Shown: positions 31,309 to 41,377, counted from the stretch's first letter. The stretch is DNA of 64,000 nucleotides from Bartonella grahamii subsp. shimonis (GCF_036327415.1 NZ_CP123961.1:2122792-2186791); one strand, 5' to 3'. Numbers and translations: made by a program. The notes: a model not told the origin generated them from the sequence alone.

Positions 31309-31334
31309 CATGTTACCTCCAGGCAGTGTTATTT
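31309..31334 (+). pseudogene. purK core 5' fragment
   Basis: 'catgttacctccaggcag' plus 'tgttatt' matches purK 23311-23336 (start of the core, MLPPGSVI) with one change, then diverges. It marks the end of the duplicated purK/C-rich region. Confidence 0.65.
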
Positions 31335-32300
31335 TCCCATGATAGAGGCAGCTCCTTCATTTTCCTTTTAATCCAAATCTTTAGGAAATAGACTAATCTA
31401 TTGCGCCCCTAGATACCAATCCACAATGCGCTTTTATTGTCTCTAGCCTCTCTTCTTATATTCATTTTTTCACAAAAGCATTTTCACAAAAGCATCGTTT
31501 TATTTTTTCATAAAACCGCTGCAAAGAGATAAAACATATTACTCTGCCCAAACAACTCTCGCAAACGCAGCCCAATATTGGCAAGATAGCCCCTCCAGCA
31601 TAGCAGCTTCCCTCTCTCTTTTTTTCTTAACGGATAGAAGACTTTGTTCCTTTCATTCATCCGCTCAACATCTTTCTCGAAAAAGTTTCCTCAACGTCCT
31701 CGAACGGCTTAAATTGCCTCTTTACAGATCAATTTTTCTTCTCTCACGCGCCCCTCTTTTCAGCGCATCAGTTGTCCCACCTTTTCTTTAAGCTTGTTAA
31801 GACAAGGAATTATAAGGCGCATCACAAGCATAGAATGCTCATTGATTTTATGGCATATTTTTATTGCATCACGCACAGTTCTTTATGAACTCCCTTAGTA
31901 AACATACTTTGTTTACGCATACTCTATAATCACCCAATAAGAGACTGTTTGTAACTCTTTATTCTACTCAGCAATGACATCCGTCAAAACCAACAGACCC
32001 GCACTTCACAAAGTTCCAAATTTTTTCTCGATGCAAGCTTCTTTGAAGAGCACCTAATAGCACCCTTAATTGACAAAGTATAAATGTTTATTTTATTACC
32101 CTGATAAAGCTAAATTATACTTTTTAATACTATCAGTTTAATAATATAATTGCCTTTAAAACGCTTATTTAGCAAAAAAAATACTTCATTTATAATAATA
32201 ACAAAATAATTTCGCTTGTATCTTATTTTAATATGTGATTAATGTTCAGCACAAACTTAGATCTTTTTATAGCAAAAATACCATACAAAAGGGGAAAGTA
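31335..32300. other. gene desert, nothing recognised
   Basis: AT-rich, with no C-rich module, no RNA gene and no convincing ORF. A 'tttttcacaaaagca' duplication near 31467-31490 is the only local repeat noted. Confidence 0.45.
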
Positions 32301-32681
32301 ATGGAGGGTATCTCTTCAAACAAACTCAAAAATGAAAACAATGAAAGTAAAGAAGCAACTTTAAATGAGGCACAGCCTGTTCCTCCCAAAAAACGTAAAG
32401 GGGGTCCATTTAGACACATGTTGTTCCTCTTTCTTTTAACCTTTCGTAAACCCATTGTTCTCGTAACGAAAATCCTGTCGATAGGCTTTTTATTAATGAC
32501 AGGATTTCTTTGTATAGCGTACCTCGTAGGAGGAAGAGAGGCACTGCCCCTATCGGTTGGGATACCAATGATCATTATGTCAGCCCTCTTTGGCATTGGC
32601 AACATGTATATAAATTGGTATTATGACATACTTTTGTTACGTTTATCGCCAGATAATGTGAACCTTTCACTCTTTCAATAA
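32301..32681 (+). CDS. hypothetical membrane protein
   Basis: 126 aa; the ATG at 32301 is preceded by 'aggggaaagta'. The N-terminal ~45 residues are hydrophilic and charged (NNESKEATLNEAQPVPPKKR). Then follow a basic segment and two hydrophobic helices, about 50-75 (VLVTKILSIGFLLMTGFLCI) and 85-110 (VGIPMIIMSALFGIGNMYIN). An N-in, two-pass inner-membrane protein is likely. No family is recognised. An open frame of 59 codons without a start follows directly (32681-32857, NIIVDRPWEGQIFSAIWIL...), which may be remains of a neighbour. Confidence 0.6.
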   Translation: MEGISSNKLKNENNESKEATLNEAQPVPPKKRKGGPFRHMLFLFLLTFRKPIVLVTKILSIGFLLMTGFLCIAYLVGGREALPLSVGIPMIIMSALFGIGNMYINWYYDILLLRLSPDNVNLSLFQ

Positions 32682-34222
32682 ACATCATCGTAGACCGCCC
32701 TTGGGAAGGTCAAATTTTTTCTGCAATATGGATATTAAAAGGAATTCAAACCACCCACATTCAAGAGCCAAGGCCTATTTTCAATATACTGGCTCCCTCA
32801 CTGGATGATTTGAATTCCCCATCTGCTCGACAATATCCAGCAATCCACCCCACTTAGAAATAATTGGGTTGCCACGTAGAGGTAATTGGACACGTAGAGG
32901 TTAATTGGGGTTGCAAAGAATCATAAACTATTGCCCTAAAAGAGAAATTTATGCATAATCTTTCACTCTAACAGCACACTAACAGCACAGATTTAATCCC
33001 TCATTAAAAGTGCCAAGCGCTCCGCTCCGTTTCTGATCTCCACATCAAAGATATAATTACAGAATGCGATTACAGCACTAAGCTTATCCATTCCCAAACC
33101 AAACATCCTCTCAGCCCTCAGGTGAAATAAAAAGCCTCAAACAGAAGACACTTGTGTTACCAATTTACGCACTTATTTTAACACGCGCTTATTTTAAAGA
33201 AACACTTGGCCAATGCACATTGCCACCACTTCACAACAGCCCCCCCATCATAGAGCATAAAAGCTCTCGATAATAGCATAACATTCATAGTGCACCACCC
33301 TCTTCAGGCTTATAAAGCATAAACACCATTCTCATCACACTGCTTTGCCAGTCCCCAATGTTGCAACACTCTCTTGCACTTGAAAGCATTTATAAAAGAC
33401 CGTTTTATTCCTTATCTTCAAGTGTTTTCACCCATACACCAACCCCGCTTGTGATATGCAAGAAGCAAATGCTATGGTTAAAGATGCACAGATTGGCAAT
33501 AAAAAACCTTAACACTATGCGAGACTCTTAAGTTTACTATGTTTACTATGAACAATAGAAATTTATCCTTATCAATTCATCACATTTATCTTCATCATGC
33601 GGTTTATTTTCTAGTTTTTAAGAATAAGCCTTAAGAATATCATCACAGACTAACAAAAAACACCTCATGATATAAATTTTACATGAACCTTACTAAACGA
33701 TGATATTTTACTGAGCAACAGGATTATTTTCTCACAAATAAGAAGCTCTTAGCTTGTTTTCATTCTTTATCCTTTTTTTATACTTTTTGCGAGAATATTT
33801 TTACCTTCAAGGCAACCATTAACATAGCATAGGAAATGTATAATACACCCTTGACAAGAATAAGACTTCTTGTTAAATCTCCCTTGCTTTTTTTGCAATT
33901 TTCACTTATTCGTTGTGCTAATGAAGTGTGTTAATGCGTACCTTAAGGGTGCGTTTTTCTTTTTGTGATCACAGTGAAAAAGTGTATCGTGTAATGTTAT
34001 GCTGCAAATACAATACCGCAATGTAATGTTCACCACAATGTAATGTTCACCGCAATGTAATGTTCATTGAGTGAGCAGTGTATTGGGGTTGTAATATTAT
34101 ATTGGGGTTGTAATATTGTATTTGGGTTGTAATATTATATTTTTGTGTTTTAATGCTGTATTATAGTTTTTAATGCTATATTATAGTATTGTGTTACGTA
34201 AACTGTTTAAACGGTGAATATT
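32682..34222. other. gene-poor region with short repeats before rpmJ
   Basis: 32865-32925 has a small direct repeat ('cacgtagaggtaattgg'). 34018-34072 has three 'aatgtaatgttcacc' units. 34084-34200 has four imperfect 'ggggttgtaatattatatt' units. No gene is recognised. These AT repeats lie directly upstream of rpmJ and may affect its transcription. Confidence 0.5.
33937..33960 (+). terminator. intrinsic terminator-like hairpin, plus strand
   Basis: CGTACC (33937-33942), loop TTAAG, GGTGCG (33948-33953), then T5CT5. No intact gene lies directly upstream, so it may end an unrecognised short transcript. Confidence 0.5.
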
Positions 34223-34348
34223 ATGAAAATTAAAAATTCGCTTAAAGCACTAAAGGAGCGCCACCGTAACAATCGTTTGGTGCGTCGTAAAGGTCGTATT
34301 TATATTCTTAATAAAACGAACCCGCGTTTTAGAGCGCGTCAGGGCTAA
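34223..34348 (+). CDS. rpmJ: 50S ribosomal protein L36
   Basis: 41 aa: [20 protein letters not shown], then [21 protein letters not shown]. This is the zinc-free L36 form usual in Alphaproteobacteria, lacking the CxxC...C...H ligands of the other form. It is followed closely by a terminator, so it is a single-gene transcript. Confidence 0.96.
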   Translation: MKIKNSLKALKERHRNNRLVRRKGRIYILNKTNPRFRARQG

Positions 34349-34372
34349 TTCTTTTAGGATTAATGTTTTTAT

Positions 34373-34404
34373 GCCTACTTTATTGTAGGCTTAAAAATTT
34401 TTTC
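34373..34404 (+). terminator. intrinsic terminator after rpmJ
   Basis: GCCTAC (34373-34378), six-base loop, GTAGGC (34385-34390), then a T-rich run with a T6. Confidence 0.85.
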
Positions 34405-34490
34405 TTAAGATTTTTTTGGTTATAAGTCCGTTGGTTACGAGTCCATTGTTTGATAAAATTTGGTGATTTATCTTTTGGGGGCTTGTTTTT

Positions 34491-35276
34491 ATGGGTTCTT
34501 CTATTTTTTTAAAAGCTTTTCGATTTTCTCAGCTGCGTTTTTTCTGTATTTTCCAGCGCATTTTTTTTCTTTCTTTTGTTGGCGTTTTTTGTTTTGTTTC
34601 TTCTGGATATGGGCAAAATCCTCCTTCACTTCCTGAAGATCGTCCTTCTCCACAATCGCTTTTACCGTTAGATGATCTTATCCCCAATTCTCCTACCCCT
34701 TCCTCAACGCTCTCCGATTCTAATTCATCTGCGATTATTCTTGAAGATTTTGACTCAGAGCAGCTTTCTCATGTTGACAGAATTAAGCAACGCAAAGAAG
34801 CAGAAATTTTACGTTTACTAAAAGAGTTGAAATATTGTGCTGATGTTTCTCAAGCGAAAAAGATCAGTCAACAACTTCAACATTTATGGTCCCAATCGGG
34901 GAGTGAAACGATTGATCTTTTAATGTCATGGGCTGAAAATGCGATCAGTAGCGACGATTATGGGCTTGCGCTTGATTATATTGATAATGCTCTTGCACTT
35001 TTACCTACTCACGCTGAAGCTTGGGTAAGACGCGCTTGGATTCACATTCAACTGAGCGATTTCAAGCTTGCCATGCTTGATCTCAACCATGCTCTTGAAC
35101 TTGAGCCGCGCAACTATATAGCTTTTTTTGAACTTGGCATTACCATGGAAGCAACAGAGCATCCAGAACTTGCTCTTAAAGCTTATGAAACAGCATTAAA
35201 CTATTACCCACAAATGCGCAGGATTCAAAAGCGCGTGCAAGCCCTGTTGGACGAACAAGCACCGCAAGCTCTGTGA
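34491..35276 (+). CDS. exported TPR-repeat protein
   Basis: 261 aa. The first ~42 residues form an unusually long hydrophobic N-terminus ending SSGYGQNP, compatible with a signal peptide. A P/S-rich linker (about 43-85) follows, then a short helical region. The C-terminal half holds at least two to three TPR motifs: YGLALDYIDNALALLPTHAE, then AWVRRAWIHIQLSDFKLAML, then FELGITMEATEHPELALKAY. Protein-protein interaction in the periplasm is likely. It resembles alphaproteobacterial periplasmic TPR proteins of unknown role. The 3' end is duplicated downstream (35400-35513). Confidence 0.85.
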   Translation: MGSSIFLKAFRFSQLRFFCIFQRIFFLSFVGVFCFVSSGYGQNPPSLPEDRPSPQSLLPLDDLIPNSPTPSSTLSDSNSSAIILEDFDSEQLSHVDRIKQRKEAEILRLLKELKYCADVSQAKKISQQLQHLWSQSGSETIDLLMSWAENAISSDDYGLALDYIDNALALLPTHAEAWVRRAWIHIQLSDFKLAMLDLNHALELEPRNYIAFFELGITMEATEHPELALKAYETALNYYPQMRRIQKRVQALLDEQAPQAL

Positions 35277-35399
35277 ACACATTCAAGAACAAGACGCCAT
35301 CCTTTCAAACTTGGATAAGACACAAAGCCGGCTCTACATCCCACTCAATAAACTAAAAACCCCAGCTTATAACCACACCATGAAACATCCCCTATATCT

Positions 35400-35513
35400 C
35401 ACGCAACTATAGAGCTTTTTTTTAAAACTTGGCATTACCATGGAAGCAACAGAGCATCCAGAACTTGCTCTTAAAGCTTATGAAACAGCATTAAACTATT
35501 ACCCACAAATGCG
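35400..35513 (+). pseudogene. 3' fragment copy of the TPR gene
   Basis: About 114 bp repeating 35107-35220 ('cttggcattaccatggaagc' to 'cccacaaatgcg'), with an indel in the T-run near 35415. It encodes one TPR unit only and ends in unrelated sequence. Confidence 0.85.
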
Positions 35514-36255
35514 TTTGAACCTGTTTTGTATTGAAGGCAGCGTCCAAACACTTCCAATACACCGCACCTACAGCATTTCTTCTCATAGCAAGCAAACGCT
35601 TCATGCCTGCGTCCTCTTCACACCACCTCTTTTTTTCACATCCCTCCATCATGGATAAAAAATTTGTAAAACACGAACCTCAAAAAATATTTTTTGAAAA
35701 AGTTTAAAACATTACTTAGCATCTCTGATAAACTATTATCATTTGTTTTTTATTTTTATGAGCTTCAACCTAGAGCAGCACATACCATATAGGCTCTTCT
35801 CCACCCCTCAAAATTGATAAAACAACAATAAAATATGGCTTCACGAGGCAAAAGTTTCAAAAACGCAATATCAGTTAAACCAATATTCTTGAATAAGAAA
35901 TATCCCCCATCAAAACTCCTCCAAGCATTCCCCCGAAATATAAAAATCAAGCGATTACCAATGAATATCCTCACCTCAAAGCACGAAGTTTCTTAACCCG
36001 CCCCGGTCTGTAAATAATCTGAATTCTAGCAGGCTTCACTTGGTTTCCCACGTATGGGATTTCCTTAAACTTAAAGCTCGACAAACAACCTTAAGGACAT
36101 TCACCACACACATTAAAAACACTTAAACCTATCAAGGAGGCAATCTTATATTGCCAGTAAATAACAGTATGTTACGCCAGAACAAGATAAAATTTGATAC
36201 TCTCACGCCTTTCTATGCACGTTTTCATCTCCCAGTATACTCACTTTTCCTATTT
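35514..36255. repeat. gene-free region with one copy of a ~160-bp duplicated segment
   Basis: 35807-35965 is repeated at 38170-38330 with ~85-90% identity by eye (shared run 'ttcttgaataagaaatatcc', then 'ccatcaaaactcctccaagc'). Neither copy keeps a convincing frame. They may be remnants of a gene read on the minus strand (FLFKNIGLTDIAFLK). Nothing else is recognised. Confidence 0.6.
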
Positions 36256-36259
36256 TCCT

Positions 36260-37969
36260 TTAAATTGGAACAAATCTTTCTATTGGGTATAGACCACCAA
36301 CACCCATTTCAAAACCTGTCATTTTAACTCTTTTACCAAGTTGAAAATCATCCAATGACTTGATGTGAGGCGTTAATTTGTCAGAAGGTATATATGGGCA
36401 AACTGCTTGAAAAGTATTATCTTCAAATTGCAAACAATATCGACGACGAGCTAAATATTTAGCTGCTATAATTTTCTTTTTATTTTCTAATTTCCAAGCC
36501 CCTATTTTAGAGGGATGAATATCTAATTTTTTAGCATTTTCAGTTTTGAAACAACGGATACTATCAGTGTCACAATAGATGAAGTTTTCAAGTCCAATTT
36601 TGTAAATAGACTCAATTAAAAACATACGAGCATAGCTTGCAGCAAATAAAGCAATTGGTAAATAATCACATTTTTGGAATATTGTTTCACCCCCAATAAA
36701 TCTAAGGACATCATTTTCAAATTCGATATATCTTTTAATTCTATGAGGACGTTCAGCCATTTTTCCACATAATGAATTAAGAAACATTTTTCCTATTCTG
36801 CTGATTTTTTATCTGAAGAATTTTTCAATTCAAAAAATTCATCAATATAATCAGTGAAACGGTCATCTCTTGCTTTAAATAGATAACCATCTAATAATTC
36901 CAAATTTTGGTAGTGATAAGATTGTTTAAACAATTCAAATTCTTGTAATGTTAACATGAATATTTTTTTATGTTCACATTCATATTCAGATAAAATTTGT
37001 AAATATTCAACACCCCCAGATGATGATTGTGTTATTATTTAAAATAGGTATTTTATTTTCTCTTAATTCTGCTGAATTTATATAAAATCTTTGAAGACCT
37101 AGAGGATGTAAGTCATTAGTTTTAATTTTACCTTTTTTATAAAGAGGTGCCCCTACAGGTAATTGTTTTAACATCATAGCAGGGCCCATACTATTGACAT
37201 CATAAATTTCAATTTCTTTATTTATGAATTTACCCATATATCTATTAAAAAACAAAAACCACCGTCATTTGCTTTTCTTAAAATCTTCTCCTCATCTTCT
37301 TCTAAAGATGGGAATAAATATGTTTCTGCTTTAATTTTTGTAAATTTTTTAAACATTTTTTCTGACCATACAGCTTTAGCATCGGCCGCGAAAGTCATTT
37401 TATTTCTTCCCCATTGGAGTCTTTTTTTGAGAGCAATAGCTAATCCCTTGCTTTCATTCACACAACAGTCGATATCATTTTGTTGAATAATAACATCATC
37501 AATATACTCAAAGGGAGAAGCTTCACTTTGTTTTAAATCGGTAAAAGCTGTTATTATGTCTTGCAAAGGAACTAAAAATAACTCTAATGAATCGAATAGA
37601 TAAACTCTTTTTGATTTATTTGATTGAAATGCAAGTTCCGATTTAAGAACTCTATCATTTTGCGAGATAAAATCATAAAATTTAGGTGTTATAAGATCAT
37701 TTTGATTAAAATGACACCATGATCGAATAATAGCATAATCATAGTTTAGGTTATAAGCATAAAATCTTGTACTGTTTTCTATTTTTTTCACAAATTCTAA
37801 AAAAGTCTAACAGGATCACCATCGTTTATTGTAAAAACAGTGATATCTGTTAGATCTTCAACATTAACAATTGCAACCATATAGGGCTTAACAGGTTCTT
37901 TACTTAACAGGTTCTTTAATTGTCATCTTGAAAGTAAAAGTATATAATTTTCTAAAGTTAATAGGTTTC
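36260..37969 (-). pseudogene. phi29-type protein-primed DNA polymerase B, frameshifted
   Basis: The minus strand from the ATG at 37969 (MKPINFRKLYTFTFKMTIKE) to the stop at 36260 can be laid along phi29 DNA polymerase from end to end once frameshifts are bridged. Exonuclease part: YAYNLNYDYAII (Exo II, compare HNLKFDGAFI); DSLELFLVPLQ; TKIKAETYLFPSLEEDEE then GGFCFLID. Polymerase motif A: IYDVNSMGPAMM (usual DxxSLYP, here SMGP). Motif B: FLNSLCGKMAERP. Motif C: NFIYCDTDSIRCF, intact. Thumb/TPR2 end: VKMTGFEMGVGGLYPIE. Breaks: a 17-bp duplication at 37895-37925, a shift near 37800, one near 37255, one near 37010 and a stop near 36795. At the Exo I position the catalytic D and E appear replaced (FTFKMT for DFET). 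No terminal-protein gene is seen nearby. Confidence 0.85.
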
Positions 37970-38510
37970 ATGTTTCCTCCCTCTTTAGATTTTTCACCTC
38001 TTTATTGTGTTACTTCATTCTAAAGACAAAAAATATTTATCTTTTACTATATTTCGCTCTTCACGAGTACTCTCATAGTCTTCTCCCCGTGATTGGTGAT
38101 GCCTTTTTAGACTTAGAAAATCATAGAAACGAAAAGAAAAATCATAGAAACGAAAAGCGTTCACAATTTTCCCTCAAAATTGATAAAACAGCCCTGAAAT
38201 ATTCCCTACAAGGCAAAAACTTCAAAGACGCAACGTCAGTTAAACCAATATTCTTGAATAAGAAATATCCCCCATCAAAACTCCTCCAAGCATTCCCCCT
38301 AAAACATAAAAATCAAGCGATTGCCATAAAAATTCTGCTTCACTTTACCTGCCCCCACTTATGTTTTTTTTACTTTGAATAAGCCGTCCCTCCATCATAC
38401 AGCCAGTTCCAGCAGCCACCCGCAATATCATCCCCCCCTCTTGAAAAACTTTATGAAAAATAAGAGCTTTAAGTTATTTTATCTCTAGCAGAAACTCTAA
38501 AATTGTTTTA
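37970..38510. repeat. intergenic, second copy of ~160-bp duplicated segment
   Basis: 38170-38330 repeats 35807-35965. A 'catagaaacgaaaag' direct duplication lies at 38128-38158. No gene. Confidence 0.55.
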
Positions 38511-38514
38511 TATT

Positions 38515-38688
38515 AAGGAGGGTGTTCTGCGCTTCTCGACAGGAAATAACGTATTCCTGAGACCTTAGTGATCTCCAAGGGAGCTGTCCCTGATCAAGCC
38601 CGTGGGCTTTTTCATATGGCGCCCACCTATTTGTATAGGTTCCCGGGATCAGCTTTTTCCATCGGCTGTTGTGGATCACCCTTTTTAC
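38515..38688 (+). ncRNA. ssrS: 6S RNA (candidate)
   Basis: About 170-nt structured region directly upstream of the 5-FCL locus, the usual neighbour of 6S RNA in many proteobacteria. The ends close with AGGGTG (38519-38524) and CACCCT (38677-38682), followed by T5. Inside are further complementary arms and a G/C-rich apical part ('caagcccgtgggctt'). The hyphenated long-hairpin shape fits a 6S RNA, which mimics an open promoter and binds sigma-70 RNA polymerase. The call rests on synteny and the closing stem, not on a covariance search. Confidence 0.65.
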
Positions 38689-38830
38689 ATCAGTAAAACT
38701 TTTTTTACCCATAAATTTCCCCCCAAAAATTGATCATGCCCTTTTGCACAAGCCCCTCTTTGTCTATTTTGTCTATGAAGCTCTCTTTTCTATGAGCCAA
38801 AGAGCAATATGCTCTTTTCAAGAAATCAAA

Positions 38831-39366
38831 ATGACGATGGGTTTTATTTTACAAAACAGACAGCACTTACAAAAAAATCCTCTCTGTGAAGCTGCTTTAT
38901 CCCTTCGCACGACAAACAGCGCAAAAGCGGTTTATCACGTCGTGATGCTCTTTTAATAGAAGAGCGCGCACTTTTTTCGCAGCGTGCTTGTTGCCATTTT
39001 ATGGAGTACCTTGAAAAAAAGGGAACAGATTTTTCACGCCTCATTTTAGCAGGCTATTGGCCCATTAGATCGGAAATTGACCCGCGTCCTTTACTGGATG
39101 CTGTAGCGTTACACGGTGGGCGTTTAGCCTTACCAGCAGTGCTTGATTCCACTACCATGATTTTCCGTGCATTTTCGTCCAACACGATTTTAGAGCCGAT
39201 GCGCTTTGGCACCTTTGGTCCAGGTGCAGACAATAGCGTTGTTGTTCCCAATAATATTATTGTCCCGCTTTCTGCTTTTGATCGTCAATGCCACCATCTT
39301 GGCTATGGAGGAGAGGATATTATGACCGTGCGGTTGAAGCCCTTGAAAAACAAGGACATCAAATAA
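38831..39366 (+). pseudogene. broken upstream copy of 5-FCL
   Basis: Matches the intact gene at 40760-41250. It carries the same +2 frameshift as the repeats near the 5' end ('cgcacgacaaacagcgc') and a 2-bp insertion in the catalytic GYGGGYYDR region ('ggaggagaggatat' for 'ggaggaggatat'). It is cut off at 'gacatcaaataaca', where the first 199-bp repeat starts. It cannot make active enzyme. Confidence 0.9.
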
Positions 39367-39368
39367 CA

Positions 39369-40759
39369 CAAAATCCTCTCTGTGAAGCTGCTTTATCCCT
39401 TCGCACAACAAACAGCGCAAAAGCGGTTTATCACGTCGTGATGCTCTTTTAATAGAAGAGCGCGCACTTTTTTCACGCGCACAGCGCTTATCCATAAAGC
39501 GATTTACAAAACGCCAATAATGAATAAAATGCCAGCATCTTATAAAACAATTGACGAAATAATGACACAAAATCCTCTGTGAAGCTGCTTTATCCCTTCG
39601 CACGACAAACAGCGCAAAAGCGGTTTATCACGTCGTGATGCTCTTTTAATAGAAGAGCGCGCACTTTTTTCACGCGCACAGCGCTTATCCATAAAGCGAT
39701 TTACAAAACGCCAATAATGAATAAAATGCCAGCATCTTATAAAACAATTGACGAAATAATGACACAAAATCCTCTCTGTGAAGCTGCTTTATCCCTTCGC
39801 ACGACAAACAGCGCAAAAGCGGTTTATCACGTCGTGATGCTCTTTTAATAGAAGAGCGCGCACTTTTTTCACGCGCACAGCGCTTATCCATAAAGCGATT
39901 TACAAAACGCCAATAATGAATAAAATGCCAGTATCTTATAAAACAATTGACGAAATAATGACACAAAATCCTCTCTGTGAAGCTGCTTTATCCCTTCGCA
40001 CGACAAACAGCGCAAAAGCGGTTTATCACGTCGTGATGCTCTTTTAATAGAAGAGCGCGCACTTTTTTCACGCGCACAGCGCTTATCCATAAAGCGATTT
40101 ACAAAACGCCAATAATGAATAAAATGCCAGTATCTTATAAAACAATTGACGAAATAATGACACAAAATCCTCTCTGTGAAGCTGCTTTATCCCTTCGCAC
40201 GACAAACAGCGCAAAAGCAGTTTATCACGTCGTGATGCTCTTTTAATAGAAGAGCGCGCACTTTTTTCACGCGCACAGCTCTTATCCATAAAGCGATTTA
40301 CAAAACGCCAATAATGAATAAAATGCCAGCATCTTATAAAACAATTGACGAAATAATGACACAAAATCCTCTCTGTGAAGCTGCTTTATCCCTTCGCACG
40401 ACAAACAGCGCAAAAGCAGTTTATCACGTCGTGATGCTCTTTTAATAGAAGAGCGCGCACTTTTTTCACGCGCACAGCGCTTATCCATAAAGCGATTTAC
40501 AAAACGCCAATAATGAATAAAATGCCAGTATCTTATAAAACAATTGACGAAATAATGACACAAAATCCTCTCTGTGAAGCTGCTTTATCCCTTCGCACGA
40601 CAAACAGCGCAAAAGCAGTTTATCACGTCGTGATGCTCTTTTAATAGAAGAGCGCGCACTTTTTTCACGCGCACAGCGCTTATCCATAAAGCGATTTACA
40701 AAACGCCAATAATGAATAAAATGCCAGTATCTTATAAAACAATTGACGAAATAATAACA
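39369..40759. repeat. 199-bp tandem repeat of the 5-FCL 5' end, 7 units
   Basis: Units start at 39369 (197 bp, 2-bp deletion at its end), 39566, 39765, 39964, 40163, 40362 and 40561. The eighth occurrence at 40760 is the functional gene. Each unit holds the start region (MNKMPxSYKTIDEIMTQNPL) and ~50 codons with a +2 shift, so translation stops early. It then has 'cacgcgcacagcgcttatcc' before the next start. Units differ by only a few bases. Repeated 93-codon minus-strand frames are a by-product. Confidence 0.95.
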
Positions 40760-41359
40760 CAAAATCCTCTCTGTGAAGCTGCTTTATCCCTTCGCACACA
40801 GCAGCGCAAAAGCGGTTTATCACGTCGTGATGCTCTTTTAATAGAAGAGCGCGCACTTTTTTCGCAGCGTGCTTGTTGCCATTTTATGGAGTACCTTGAA
40901 AAAAAGGGAACAGATTTTTCACGCCTCATTTTAGCAGGCTATTGGCCCATTAGATCGGAAATTGACCCGCGTCCTTTACTGGATGCTGTAGCGTTACACG
41001 GTGGGCGTTTAGCCTTACCAGCAGTGCTTGATTCCACTACCATGATTTTCCGTGCATTTTCGTCCAACACGATTTTAGAGCCGATGCGCTTTGGCACCTT
41101 TGGTCCAGGTGCAGACAATAGCGTTGTTGTTCCCAATAATATTATTGTCCCGCTTTCTGCTTTTGATCGTCAATGCCACCGTCTTGGCTATGGAGGAGGA
41201 TATTATGACCGTGCGGTTGAAGCCCTTGAAAAACAAGGACATCAAATAACATTATGGGGCATGGGCTTTTCATGTCAGGAGGTTTCCTCTATTCCCGCAG
41301 CAGAACATGATCTACAGGTACAGGGCATTTTTACAGAAAAAGGTTTCTTAAAATGTTAA
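40712..41359 (+). CDS. 5-formyltetrahydrofolate cyclo-ligase
   Basis: 215-aa enzyme (5-FCL, YgfA/FthC family) that converts 5-formyl-THF to 5,10-methenyl-THF with ATP. Seen: LRTQQRKSGLSRRDAL (the R/K-rich N-terminal motif), AGYWPIRSEIDPRPLLDAL-type segment, PMRFGTFGPGAD, VVPNNIIVPLSAFDRQCHRLGYGGGYYDR (ATP/phosphate-binding signature) and GMGFSCQEV. Start ATG at 40712 or 40721; both lie in the last repeat unit and neither has a strong ribosome site. This is the only copy with an intact frame. A YmdB-type gene follows after 18 bp. Confidence 0.93.
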   Translation: MNKMPVSYKTIDEIITQNPLCEAALSLRTQQRKSGLSRRDALLIEERALFSQRACCHFMEYLEKKGTDFSRLILAGYWPIRSEIDPRPLLDAVALHGGRLALPAVLDSTTMIFRAFSSNTILEPMRFGTFGPGADNSVVVPNNIIVPLSAFDRQCHRLGYGGGYYDRAVEALEKQGHQITLWGMGFSCQEVSSIPAAEHDLQVQGIFTEKGFLKC

Positions 41360-41377
41360 AATGTGATTAAAGCACCT

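Larger units (their letters stand above)
28499..31310. repeat. cassette D flank and C-rich repeat block 8 (family 1)
   Basis: 28499-28930 copies the flank of cassette A. The remainder is family-1 repeat with 'ttttacagatccaca' cores near 28891, 29536, 29882 and 30829, plus a variant near 30488. It encloses two copies of the purK 3' end, listed separately. No intact gene. Confidence 0.8.

Noticed and set aside
38497-38712. 71-codon minus-strand ORF
   Set aside because: It coincides with the candidate 6S RNA and has no ribosome site or family resemblance.
39369-40759. CRISPR array or repeated 93-aa genes in the 199-bp repeat
   Set aside because: Units are contiguous with no unique spacers and are copies of the 5-FCL 5' end; the minus-strand frames are shadows.
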